Assembly (NCBI GenBank): GCA_015490835.1
Contig: WFXA01000174.1
Location: 1-36,010 of the forward strand
Direction: 5' to 3'
Origin: Flavobacteriaceae bacterium
GTDB taxonomy: Bacteria > Bacteroidota > Bacteroidia > Flavobacteriales > Flavobacteriaceae
Length of the DNA: 36,010 nt
Below, in pieces: positions 18,431-27,250 of this stretch. The notes beneath the pieces are model-generated. The model had not been told where the DNA came from. It did no database searches and saw only the letters and a list, made by a program, of their open reading frames with translations. Both the position numbers and the translations under genes were made by a program. Every line of letters starts with the position of its first letter. Position 1 is the first letter of the stretch.

Positions 18431-19456
18431 GTGGAATTTACAGCAGAACAAATAGCAGGCATTTTAGAGGGTGAAGTAGATGGCAATCCAAACGAGGTAG
18501 TTAATAAACTTTCAAAAATAGAAGAAGGCACAAAAGGAAGCCTTACTTTTTTAGCAAATCCAAAGTACACATCGTTTATATATTCCACAAAAGCAAGTAT
18601 AACGATTGTTGATAAAAACTTTATTCCGGAAAATTCACTTACAACCACGCTTATTAAAGTAGAAGAACCTTACAAAGCTTTTTCAAAATTATTAGCATAC
18701 TATAATCAGGTAAAAAATAATAAAACCGGTATTGAACAACCTGTTTTTGTTTCAGATAGTGCTTCTTATGGTGACAATATCTATCTCGGCGCTTTTTCTT
18801 ATTTAGGAAATAATGTAAAAATAGGAAACAATGTTAAAATTTATCCTAATGCATATATTGGAGACAATGTAATAATAGGGAATGATGTAACGATTTTTTC
18901 AGGAGCTAAAATTTATTCAGAAAGTGTTATTGGTAATAACTGCATAATACATAGCGGTGCGATCGTTGGTGCAGATGGTTTTGGCTTTACCCCTGATGAT
19001 AAAGGAGAATACAGTAAAGTGCCTCAAACCGGAAACGTTATTTTGGAAGATAACGTCGATGTTGGTGCCGGAACAACTATCGACAGAGCAACCTTAGGCT
19101 CTACTATTATTAAAAAAGGAGTAAAATTAGATAATCAAATTCAAATTGCTCATAACGTAGAAATAGGAGAAAATACCGTGATAGCAGCTCAAACAGGAAT
19201 TGCAGGCTCAACAAAAATAGGTAAAAACTGTATGATTGGCGGACAAGTTGGAATTGTAGGACATCTTACCATTGGTGACAATGTTCGCATTCAAGCACAA
19301 AGCGGTATAGGACGTAATGTTAAAGATAATGAAACGCTACAAGGTTCACCTGCGTTAAATTATGGAGATTATAACAAGAGTTACGTACATTTTAAAAATC
19401 TTCCGAAAATTATTAATAGACTTAACGATATAGAAAAGAATTTTAAAAATGATTGA
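18431..19456 (+). CDS. lpxD: UDP-3-O-(3-hydroxyacyl)glucosamine N-acyltransferase
   Basis: EFTAEQIAGILEGEVDG..., hexapeptide repeats, LDNQIQIAHNVEIG catalytic-His motif; GTG start at 18431 preferred because the promoter overlaps the track start. Confidence 0.94.
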   Translation: MEFTAEQIAGILEGEVDGNPNEVVNKLSKIEEGTKGSLTFLANPKYTSFIYSTKASITIVDKNFIPENSLTTTLIKVEEPYKAFSKLLAYYNQVKNNKTGIEQPVFVSDSASYGDNIYLGAFSYLGNNVKIGNNVKIYPNAYIGDNVIIGNDVTIFSGAKIYSESVIGNNCIIHSGAIVGADGFGFTPDDKGEYSKVPQTGNVILEDNVDVGAGTTIDRATLGSTIIKKGVKLDNQIQIAHNVEIGENTVIAAQTGIAGSTKIGKNCMIGGQVGIVGHLTIGDNVRIQAQSGIGRNVKDNETLQGSPALNYGDYNKSYVHFKNLPKIINRLNDIEKNFKND

Positions 19457-20855
19457 TTGCAACCTTAGACAACGTACCATAGAAAAAGAAGTTTCGTTAA
19501 CAGGGGTGGGGCTACACACAGGGCAAGAAGTAACACTTACGTTTAAACCTGCGCCTGAAAATTATGGTTATAAATTTATTCGTGTAGATTTAGAAGGTAA
19601 ACCGGTTATTGAAGCAGATGCCAATTATGTAGTAAATACACAACGAGGAACCAATCTTGAAAAAAGAGGAGTTGTTATTAACACCTCAGAACACGTGCTA
19701 GCTGCGTTAGTAGGTCTTGAGATAGACAACTGTATAATAGAACTTAACGCTTCTGAACCTCCCATAATGGATGGGTCTTCAAAATATTTTCTAGAGGCTT
19801 TAGAAAATGCTGGTATTAAAGTTCAGAAAGAACCACGAGAGGAGTTTGTTGTAACCGATGTAATTAGTTATAAAGACGAAGAAACAGGCAGCGAAATTAT
19901 GGTCGTTCCGGCAGATAATTATCAGTTAACTGTTATGGTGGATTTTGGTGATAATGTAATCGGGACTCAAAATGCTACGCTTAAAGATATTTCAGACTTT
20001 AAAGAAGAAATTTCTTGTGCAAGAACATTTAGCTTTCTTCATGAATTAGAAATGCTTTTAGACCATGGTTTAATAAAAGGAGGCGATTTAAACAATGCCA
20101 TAGTATATGTAGATAAAGAACTTTCTGAAGAAACGATGCAAAAATTGCGTAAAGCATTTAATAAACAAGCTATTTCGGTTAAACCAAACGGAATTCTAGA
20201 CAATTTAACACTGCACCATCCTAACGAAGCAGCAAGACATAAATTATTAGATGTTATTGGAGATTTGGCTCTAGTAGGAACTCGTATTCGAGGTAAAGTT
20301 ATTGCAAATAAACCCGGTCATACGGTAAATACACAATTTGCAAAAAAACTTTCAAAAATAATCAAACTCGAAAAACGCAATAAAGCTCCAAAAATAGATT
20401 TAACAAAAACACCGGCAAAAGATGTAAACCAAATAATGGAGATGCTTCCGCACAGACCTCCTTTTTTATTGGTTGACAAAATTTTAGAGCTAACAGACAC
20501 TAAAGTTATAGGCTTAAAAAATGTTACAATGAATGAGCCCTTTTTTGTTGGACATTTTCCGGGTGCACCCGTAATGCCGGGTGTTTTAATTATTGAAGCG
20601 ATTGCTCAAACAGGAGGAATTTTAGCTTTAAGCACTGTACCCGACCCCGAAAATTACTTAACGTATTTATTAAAAATGGATAATATCCGTTTTAAAAAAC
20701 AAGTAAATCCGGGCGATACACTTATATTTGATTTAACGTTAGATGAACCCATTCGAAGAGGAATTGTAAAAATGTCTGGTAAGGCGTATGTAAATAACGT
20801 TGTAGTAACCGAAGCCGAATTAATGGCGCAAATTGTTAAAACTAAAAACCTATAA
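19449..20855 (+). CDS. lpxC-fabZ: Bifunctional UDP-3-O-acyl-N-acetylglucosamine deacetylase / 3-hydroxyacyl-ACP dehydratase
   Basis: LpxC: RQRTIEKEVSLTGVGLHTG, NTSEHVLAALVGL, LHHPNEAARHKLLDVIGDL; FabZ: MLPHRPPFLLVDKI, GHFPGAPVMPGVLIIEAIAQ. Confidence 0.97.
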   Translation: MIDCNLRQRTIEKEVSLTGVGLHTGQEVTLTFKPAPENYGYKFIRVDLEGKPVIEADANYVVNTQRGTNLEKRGVVINTSEHVLAALVGLEIDNCIIELNASEPPIMDGSSKYFLEALENAGIKVQKEPREEFVVTDVISYKDEETGSEIMVVPADNYQLTVMVDFGDNVIGTQNATLKDISDFKEEISCARTFSFLHELEMLLDHGLIKGGDLNNAIVYVDKELSEETMQKLRKAFNKQAISVKPNGILDNLTLHHPNEAARHKLLDVIGDLALVGTRIRGKVIANKPGHTVNTQFAKKLSKIIKLEKRNKAPKIDLTKTPAKDVNQIMEMLPHRPPFLLVDKILELTDTKVIGLKNVTMNEPFFVGHFPGAPVMPGVLIIEAIAQTGGILALSTVPDPENYLTYLLKMDNIRFKKQVNPGDTLIFDLTLDEPIRRGIVKMSGKAYVNNVVVTEAELMAQIVKTKNL

Positions 20856-21637
20856 TGAATCAGCCTTTAGCATACGTACATCCGGGAGCAAAAATTGCAA
20901 AAAATGTTGTAATAGAACCTTTTGCTACAATACATAATGACGTTATTATTGGTGAAGGAACTTGGATAGGATCTAATGTTACCATAATGGAAGGAGCAAG
21001 AATAGGAAAAAATTGTAATATTTTTCCCGGTGCTGTAATCTCTGCTATTCCTCAAGATTTAAAATTTCAAGACGAAGAAACTACTGCTCATATCGGAGAC
21101 AATACAACCATACGTGAGTATGTTACCGTAAATAGAGGAACCATAGATAGAGGAAAAACAATAATTGGTAAAAATTGCCTAATTATGGCTTATTGCCATA
21201 TTGCACACGATTGTTTTGTAGGCGATAATTGCATTTTTTCAAACAACAGTACATTAGCAGGTCATATAACTGTTGGTGATTATGTAATTTTAGCCGGAAT
21301 GACCGCAGTACATCAGTTTTGTACCATTGGTAATCATGCATTTGTAACCGGAGGATCTTTGGTAAGAAAAGACGTGCCTCCTTATGTAAAAGCTGCAAGA
21401 GAACCTCTATCCTATGCAGGTATTAACTCTATTGGCTTACGTCGAAGAGGTTTCGCATCCGAAAAAATAAGAGAAATTCAAAATATATATAGAATTTTAT
21501 ATCAAAAAAACTATAATAACACCCAAGCTTCAAGGATTATTGAAGCCGAAATGGAAGCAACACCCGAACGTGACGAAATTCTTCAGTTTATTAAAAACTC
21601 TAAACGAGGAATTATGAAGGGTTATTTTTCAAACTAA
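20855..21637 (+). CDS. lpxA: Acyl-[ACP]--UDP-N-acetylglucosamine O-acyltransferase
   Basis: MNQPLAYVHPGAKIAKNVVIEPFATI...YCHIAHDCFVGDNC...GINSIGLRRRGF. Confidence 0.96.
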   Translation: MNQPLAYVHPGAKIAKNVVIEPFATIHNDVIIGEGTWIGSNVTIMEGARIGKNCNIFPGAVISAIPQDLKFQDEETTAHIGDNTTIREYVTVNRGTIDRGKTIIGKNCLIMAYCHIAHDCFVGDNCIFSNNSTLAGHITVGDYVILAGMTAVHQFCTIGNHAFVTGGSLVRKDVPPYVKAAREPLSYAGINSIGLRRRGFASEKIREIQNIYRILYQKNYNNTQASRIIEAEMEATPERDEILQFIKNSKRGIMKGYFSN

Positions 21638-21666
21638 AAAACTTAGAAACGCAACAACTCACAAAT

Positions 21667-21685
21667 CTACCTGTCGGTAGACAGG
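21667..21685. repeat. Short REP-like interlocked palindrome
   Basis: CTACCTGTCGGTAGACAGG: CTACC-TGTC-GGTAG and CCTGTC-GGTA-GACAGG alternative hairpins, between lpxA and efp. Confidence 0.45.
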
Positions 21686-21701
21686 CTAATAAACTAAAAA
21701 A

Positions 21702-22268
21702 ATGGCATCAACATCAGACATAAGAAAAGGATTGTGCATAAAATACAATAACGATATTTATAAAATAATAGAATTTTTACATGTTAAACCGGGTAAAGGA
21801 CCGGCATTTGTTCGTACAAAACTAAAAAGTGTAACCTCCGGAAAAGTAATTGACAATACTTTTTCAGCCGGACATAAAATAGAAGATATACGAGTAGAAA
21901 CTCATAAATTTCAGTATTTATATAATGATGGAGAAACCTATCATTTTATGAACACTAATGATTACAGCCAAATTCAACTTCAAAAAAATTCATTAGATAA
22001 ACCCGAACTTATGAAAGAAGGCGAAATTGTAACCATACAAATAAACACAGAAGATGGTCTTCCTTTGTCTGTTGAGCTTCCGGCACATGTTATTTTAGAA
22101 ATCACTCATACCGAACCCGGAGTAAAAGGAAATACGGCAACAAATGCAACCAAACCCGCAACGGTTGAAACCGGAGCAAAAATTAATGTTCCATTATTTG
22201 TAAACGAAGGTGATAAGATTAAAGTAGATACCGAAAAAAGTTCGTATATTGAAAGAGTTAAAGAATAA
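21702..22268 (+). CDS. efp: Elongation factor P
   Basis: MASTSDIRKGLCIKYNNDIYKIIEFLHVKPGKGPAFVRTKLKS. Confidence 0.97.
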   Translation: MASTSDIRKGLCIKYNNDIYKIIEFLHVKPGKGPAFVRTKLKSVTSGKVIDNTFSAGHKIEDIRVETHKFQYLYNDGETYHFMNTNDYSQIQLQKNSLDKPELMKEGEIVTIQINTEDGLPLSVELPAHVILEITHTEPGVKGNTATNATKPATVETGAKINVPLFVNEGDKIKVDTEKSSYIERVKE

Positions 22269-22282
22269 CATTAGATAACATT

Positions 22283-23227
22283 ATGAAATTCAATAAACCA
22301 CAGTCACTTAAGGAAATTGCAAAAATCATTAATAGTGACTTTGTAGGGGATGAAAATTTTCCGGTTTTAGGAATGAACGAGATACACGTGGTTGAACCCG
22401 GAGATATCGTTTTTGTAGATCATCCAAAATATTATGATAAAGCACTTCAATCCAAAGCAACTGTAATTTTAATTAATAAAGAAGTAGCTTGCCCCAAAGG
22501 AAAAGCATTGTTAATTTCAGACGACCCTTTTCGAGATTTTAATATACTTACCAAGCACTTTAAACCTTTTATTCCGGCAACTTCTTCCGTTTCAGAAACT
22601 GCAATAATCGGTAAAAACACGATAATTCAACCTAATGTTTTTATAGGCAATAATGTTACCATTGGCGATAATTGTGTAATCCATCCTAATGTTTCAATTT
22701 ATGATAATACCGTTATCGGAAATAACGTAACCATACATTCGGGAACAGTTCTGGGTGCCGATGCTTTTTATTACAAAAACAGACCCGAAAAATACGACAA
22801 ACTTCTAAGCGGAGGAAACGTTGTAATAAAAAATAATGTTGATATAGGCGCATTATGCACCATAGATAAAGGAGTCTCGGCATCTACGATTATTGGTGAA
22901 GGAACAAAATTAGATAATCAAGTACACATCGGTCACGACACTATCGTAGGCAAACGTTGTTTGGTTGCTTCACAGACCGGTATTTCAGGTTGTGTTGTAA
23001 TTGAAGATTTTGTAACCATTTGGGGGCAAGTAGGAATTACAAGTGGGATAACCATTGGCAAAAAAGCAATTATTTCAGCTCAAAGCGGAGTGAGTAAATC
23101 GTTAGAAGGAAACAAATCATATTTTGGTACACCGGCAGATGATTTTAGAAAAAAATATAAAGAAATAGCATCCATACGTTTAATTCCGGAAATACTTAAA
23201 AAAATAGATAGTTTAAAAAATGAATAA
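22283..23227 (+). CDS. LpxD-like UDP-3-O-(3-hydroxyacyl)glucosamine N-acyltransferase paralogue
   Basis: Hexapeptide repeats, LDNQVHIGHDTIVG with retained catalytic-type His; shorter than and divergent from the LpxD at 18431. Confidence 0.85.
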   Translation: MKFNKPQSLKEIAKIINSDFVGDENFPVLGMNEIHVVEPGDIVFVDHPKYYDKALQSKATVILINKEVACPKGKALLISDDPFRDFNILTKHFKPFIPATSSVSETAIIGKNTIIQPNVFIGNNVTIGDNCVIHPNVSIYDNTVIGNNVTIHSGTVLGADAFYYKNRPEKYDKLLSGGNVVIKNNVDIGALCTIDKGVSASTIIGEGTKLDNQVHIGHDTIVGKRCLVASQTGISGCVVIEDFVTIWGQVGITSGITIGKKAIISAQSGVSKSLEGNKSYFGTPADDFRKKYKEIASIRLIPEILKKIDSLKNE

Positions 23228-23633
23228 TCAAGCAAAAGAAATTGTAAAAGCGTTTTATCTTTCAGATATCTTAAAAGACGAAACCGTATTATCCAGATTT
23301 TTTCATCCCGATATAAAACTTTTATGGAATAGCAACGACGGTCTTACCATCATGCAATACCAAGATTTAAAAAATTTCTTTGACGAAATAAGACGAACCT
23401 ACTGTGATATGCGTATTCAAGTAAGTCATTTACTACAAGATGAAAATTTTGTTACTGTTCGATACAAATATTACATTAAAACCATCGAAAATCCCGATGA
23501 AGAACTGGGAATTGCACATTTTATTGCAATTTGGGAAGTAAAAGACGGAAAATTTATAAGCGGATATCAAGTAAGTCAACCGGTTACAGATAAAGATGAC
23601 ACCGCAGAGTCGTACGAAAAAGTTAAAGTTTAA
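23220..23633 (+). CDS. NTF2-like/SnoaL-like domain protein
   Basis: 137 aa, AKEIVKAFYLSDILKDETVLSRFFHPDIKLLWN... cone-fold pattern; overlaps the previous CDS by 8 nt. Confidence 0.7.
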   Translation: MNNQAKEIVKAFYLSDILKDETVLSRFFHPDIKLLWNSNDGLTIMQYQDLKNFFDEIRRTYCDMRIQVSHLLQDENFVTVRYKYYIKTIENPDEELGIAHFIAIWEVKDGKFISGYQVSQPVTDKDDTAESYEKVKV

Positions 23634-23720
23634 TTTTCTTTTAAAACCTTGTGTTTTGCAGTATATTTGCCCGGTATTTTTTACAATAATTTAAGTTTTA
23701 ACCTATAATAAAATCTGATA

Positions 23721-24596
23721 ATGAGTGTTTTAGTAAATAAAAATTCAAAAATAATAGTTCAAGGGTTCACCGGAGGCGAAGGTACTTTTCATGCCAAACA
23801 GATGATAGAATACGGAACGAATGTCGTGGGTGGCGTAACTCCGGGTAAAGGCGGGCAAACCCATTTAGACAAACCGGTGTATAATACAGTTGCAGAAGCA
23901 GTAGCTAAAACAGGAGCAGATACATCCATTATTTTTGTGCCGCCGGCTTTTGCCGCTGATGCCATTATGGAAGCAGCCCAAGCAGGTATCAAAGTAATCA
24001 TTACCATCACTGAAGGTATTCCGGTAGCCGATATGACTAAAGTAGCCGAATATGTTAAAGACAGAGATTGCAGATTGGTTGGTCCCAACTGTCCCGGAGT
24101 AATCACACCGGGAGAAGCTAAAGTAGGAATTATGCCGGGCTTTGTATTTAAAAAAGGAAAAGTAGGAATTGTTTCAAAATCAGGAACTCTTACGTATGAA
24201 GCCGCAGATCAAGTTGTAAAACAAGGCTTGGGAATAACAACTGCAATAGGAATTGGAGGAGACCCGATTATAGGTACTACAACCAAAGAAGCAGTAGAAA
24301 TGTTTATCAACGATCCGGAAACCGAAGCTGTAGTTTTAATAGGAGAAATAGGTGGACAATTAGAAAGCGATGCTGCAAAATGGTATAAAAACAGCGGAAG
24401 TAAAAAACCGGTAATCGGTTTTATTGCCGGCGAAACGGCTCCGGCAGGACGCACCATGGGGCACGCAGGTGCCATAGTAGGAGGAAGTGATGATACAGCA
24501 CAAGCAAAAAAGAAAATACTAAAAGAAAACGGTATCTATGTGGTAGATTCGCCTGCTAAAATTGGTGAAACTGTGGCAAAAGTCTTAGCCGGATAA
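23721..24596 (+). CDS. sucD: Succinate--CoA ligase subunit alpha
   Basis: GFTGGEGTFHAKQMIEYGTNVVGGVTPGKGG, GPNCPGVITPGEAKVGIMPG, GRTMGHAGAIVGG. Confidence 0.97.
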   Translation: MSVLVNKNSKIIVQGFTGGEGTFHAKQMIEYGTNVVGGVTPGKGGQTHLDKPVYNTVAEAVAKTGADTSIIFVPPAFAADAIMEAAQAGIKVIITITEGIPVADMTKVAEYVKDRDCRLVGPNCPGVITPGEAKVGIMPGFVFKKGKVGIVSKSGTLTYEAADQVVKQGLGITTAIGIGGDPIIGTTTKEAVEMFINDPETEAVVLIGEIGGQLESDAAKWYKNSGSKKPVIGFIAGETAPAGRTMGHAGAIVGGSDDTAQAKKKILKENGIYVVDSPAKIGETVAKVLAG

Positions 24597-24616
24597 TAAA
24601 CCTAAATTACTTAACA

Positions 24617-25363
24617 ATGAAACTATTAAAAGGTAAAACAGCCATTATTACAGGAGGAAGTCGCGGAATTGGAAAAGGAATTGTAGAAACATTTGCAAAA
24701 AATGGAGCAAATGTTGCTTTTACGTATAGCTCTTCTGAAGATGCCGCAAAAACTATTGAAGCAGAAATTTATAACTTAGGTGTAAAGGTAAAAGCTTACA
24801 AGAGTAATGCAGCCGATTATGAGCAATGTCAAGAATTAGCACAACAAGTTGCTGAAGAATTTGGAAGCATTGATATTTTGGTAAATAATGCCGGAATTAC
24901 AAAAGACAACCTATTAATGCGAATGAACGAAGAAGATTTTGATAAAGTAATATTGGTAAACCTAAAATCGGTATTTAATATGACCAAAGCCGTTCAACGA
25001 ACGATGCTTAAACAACGCAACGGTTCTATTATTAATATGAGTTCGGTTGTAGGCGTAAAAGGAAACGCCGGACAAAGCAATTATGCAGCTTCAAAAGCCG
25101 GAATTATAGGATTTACAAAGTCGATGGCATTAGAGTTAGGCTCTAGAAACATACGCAGCAATGCCATTGCGCCCGGATTTATAGAAACCGAAATGACCGC
25201 CAAGTTAGACCCGGAAACAGTAGCCGGATGGAGAAAAGCCATTCCGTTAAAACGAGGTGGTACGCCCGAAGATATCGCCAATGCTTGTGTTTTTTTAGCA
25301 AGCGATATGGCATCGTATATTACCGGACAAGTACTTCACGTTGACGGCGGAATGTTAACCTAA
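24617..25363 (+). CDS. fabG: 3-oxoacyl-[ACP] reductase
   Basis: TGGSRGIGKGIV, NNAGITKDNLLMRM, SNYAASKAGIIGFTKS, VDGGMLT. Confidence 0.96.
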   Translation: MKLLKGKTAIITGGSRGIGKGIVETFAKNGANVAFTYSSSEDAAKTIEAEIYNLGVKVKAYKSNAADYEQCQELAQQVAEEFGSIDILVNNAGITKDNLLMRMNEEDFDKVILVNLKSVFNMTKAVQRTMLKQRNGSIINMSSVVGVKGNAGQSNYAASKAGIIGFTKSMALELGSRNIRSNAIAPGFIETEMTAKLDPETVAGWRKAIPLKRGGTPEDIANACVFLASDMASYITGQVLHVDGGMLT

Positions 25364-25390
25364 CCGATATTTGAAATAAAAATAAGACGT

Positions 25391-25424
25391 AACCGAGATA
25401 AACCCTGTTTGTTTCGGTTTTTTG
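25391..25424 (+). terminator. Intrinsic terminator after fabG
   Basis: AACCGAGATAAAC-CCT-GTTTGTTTCGGTT (13-pair stem with 2 G-U) followed by TTTT. Confidence 0.75.
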
Positions 25425-25475
25425 ATATTGCTCTGTTTCTTTCAATTTACTACCTTAGCAAAAATCTTTCACCTT

Positions 25476-26333
25476 ATGATTTCCCAAAAACAATTTAATA
25501 AAGAAATAGATATTATCATCGCTAACGCAGTACGAGAAGATATTGGCGATGGCGATCACAGTTCAAAAGCGTGCATTTCAGAAGACGCAACCGGAAAAGC
25601 AAAACTTTTGGTAAAAGATCAAGGCATTATCGCCGGAGTTGAGTTTGCCAAACGCACATTTGATTTTATTGACCACGGTTTACAAGTTGAAGTGCTTATC
25701 AAAGACGGAGAACCCGTTAAATATGGCGATATTTGTTTTTATGTAGAAGGAAATTCACAATCCATACTTAAAGCAGAACGATTGGTGCTAAATGCGATGC
25801 AACGTATGAGTGCCATTGCAACCAAAACAAACAAGTTTGTGCAAAAATTGGAAGGCACAAAGACCAAAATTCTCGATACCCGAAAAACCACACCCGGAGC
25901 ACGCGCACTCGAAAAATGGGCGGTTAAAATTGGAGGAGGAGAAAACCACAGATTTGCCTTATACGATATGGTGATGCTAAAAGATAATCATATTGATTTT
26001 TGCGGCGGAATAACCAAAGCTGTTACCAAAGTAAAGAAATACCTAAAAGAAAATCACCTCAATCTTAACATCATTGTTGAAGCTAGAAACCTAGACGAAA
26101 TAAAAGAAATACTTCAAAATGAAGGAGTACATCGCATATTAATCGATAATTTTAACTATGAAGATACTCGTAAAGCCGTACAACTTATTAACGGAAAATG
26201 CCTCACCGAATCAAGTGGCGGAATTACACTTGAAACTGTAAGAAAATATGCAGAATGTGGCGTAGATTTTATTTCAAGCGGTGCGCTTACTCACAGCGTG
26301 TATAACATGGATTTAAGCCTAAAAGCGATATGA
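25476..26333 (+). CDS. nadC: Nicotinate-nucleotide pyrophosphorylase (carboxylating)
   Basis: VREDIGDGDHSSKA, LDTRKTTPGARALEKWAVKIGGGENHRFALYDMVMLKDNHI; ATG 25476 preferred because track start 25422 lies in the terminator. Confidence 0.96.
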   Translation: MISQKQFNKEIDIIIANAVREDIGDGDHSSKACISEDATGKAKLLVKDQGIIAGVEFAKRTFDFIDHGLQVEVLIKDGEPVKYGDICFYVEGNSQSILKAERLVLNAMQRMSAIATKTNKFVQKLEGTKTKILDTRKTTPGARALEKWAVKIGGGENHRFALYDMVMLKDNHIDFCGGITKAVTKVKKYLKENHLNLNIIVEARNLDEIKEILQNEGVHRILIDNFNYEDTRKAVQLINGKCLTESSGGITLETVRKYAECGVDFISSGALTHSVYNMDLSLKAI

Positions 26334-27250
26334 GTAAAAGCGTAGAGGAGATACTTGTTAACATTCCGGTGGTAAAACAAATGGTGTATATTGCCAAAAA
26401 AATAAAACTTCCCGGATTTGAAGGTCTCTCTGTTTTTGACCTTGTAAAAACCTACCTTTACGGAATTGTTAAAGGCACCTTTACCTCACGTGCCGGATCT
26501 ATTGCGTTTAGTTTTTTTATGGCACTGTTTCCGTTTTTACTCTTTGTTCTTAACTTAATTCCCTATGTCCCGGTTGAAAATTTTCAACAAGAATTTATCG
26601 GCTTTATACAAGCTATTTTACCACCGCAAACCACCGATTTTTTTCTTCCAATCGTTCAAGATATTTCTGCGCATCAACGTGGCGGATTACTTTCTATTGT
26701 TTTTGTGCTAACGATTTTTTTAATGGCTAATGGTGTAAATGCTATATTTAGTAGCTTTGAATATTCTGTCCACGTAACCATAAACCGAAATTTCATCAAA
26801 CAATATTTTACTGCACTAATGGTTTCGGTGTTCTTGGCACTTTTATTACTTATTACCGTTGTTATTATCGTTTATAGCGAATATGCCATTATAAAACTTC
26901 AATCGGAAGATCTGTTGAGTAATAATTTTCAATGGATTGCCATCGTTCGATACTTTATCTTTGTGATGATGATTTATTTTGTAGTTTCTATCCTGTATTA
27001 TTACGGAACAAAAAAAGGAAAAACATCGGGTTTCTTTTCAATCGGTGCATTGGTTACCACATTGTTATTTATGCTTACTACCTATTTATTTGGTATTTAC
27101 ATCGAAAACTTTTCGCGTTATAACGAGCTGTACGGCTCAATTGGTGCGTTGCTAATTTTGATGCTGTACATCTGGATAAATTCGAATTTACTACTATTGG
27201 GTTTCGAGCTTAATGCTACTTTAAAAACGCTTAAACACAAAGAATGTTAA
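26330..27250 (+). CDS. YihY/virulence factor BrkB family membrane protein
   Basis: SRAGSIAFSFFMALFPFLLFVLNLIPYVP..., LYGSIGALLILMLYIWINSNLLLLGFELNA. Confidence 0.9.
   Translation: MSKSVEEILVNIPVVKQMVYIAKKIKLPGFEGLSVFDLVKTYLYGIVKGTFTSRAGSIAFSFFMALFPFLLFVLNLIPYVPVENFQQEFIGFIQAILPPQTTDFFLPIVQDISAHQRGGLLSIVFVLTIFLMANGVNAIFSSFEYSVHVTINRNFIKQYFTALMVSVFLALLLLITVVIIVYSEYAIIKLQSEDLLSNNFQWIAIVRYFIFVMMIYFVVSILYYYGTKKGKTSGFFSIGALVTTLLFMLTTYLFGIYIENFSRYNELYGSIGALLILMLYIWINSNLLLLGFELNATLKTLKHKEC

Noticed and set aside
18187-18648. 153-aa minus-strand ORF
   Set aside because: Antisense to lpxD and its promoter; low-complexity composition.
18770-19330. Apparent repeated DNA (ataggaaataatgt-like units)
   Set aside because: Explained by hexapeptide (left-handed beta-helix) coding repeats in LpxD; same for LpxA and the second LpxD-like gene.
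23789-24475. Minus-strand ORFs of 105 and 88 aa
   Set aside because: Antisense shadow ORFs of sucD caused by codon structure; no family recognised.
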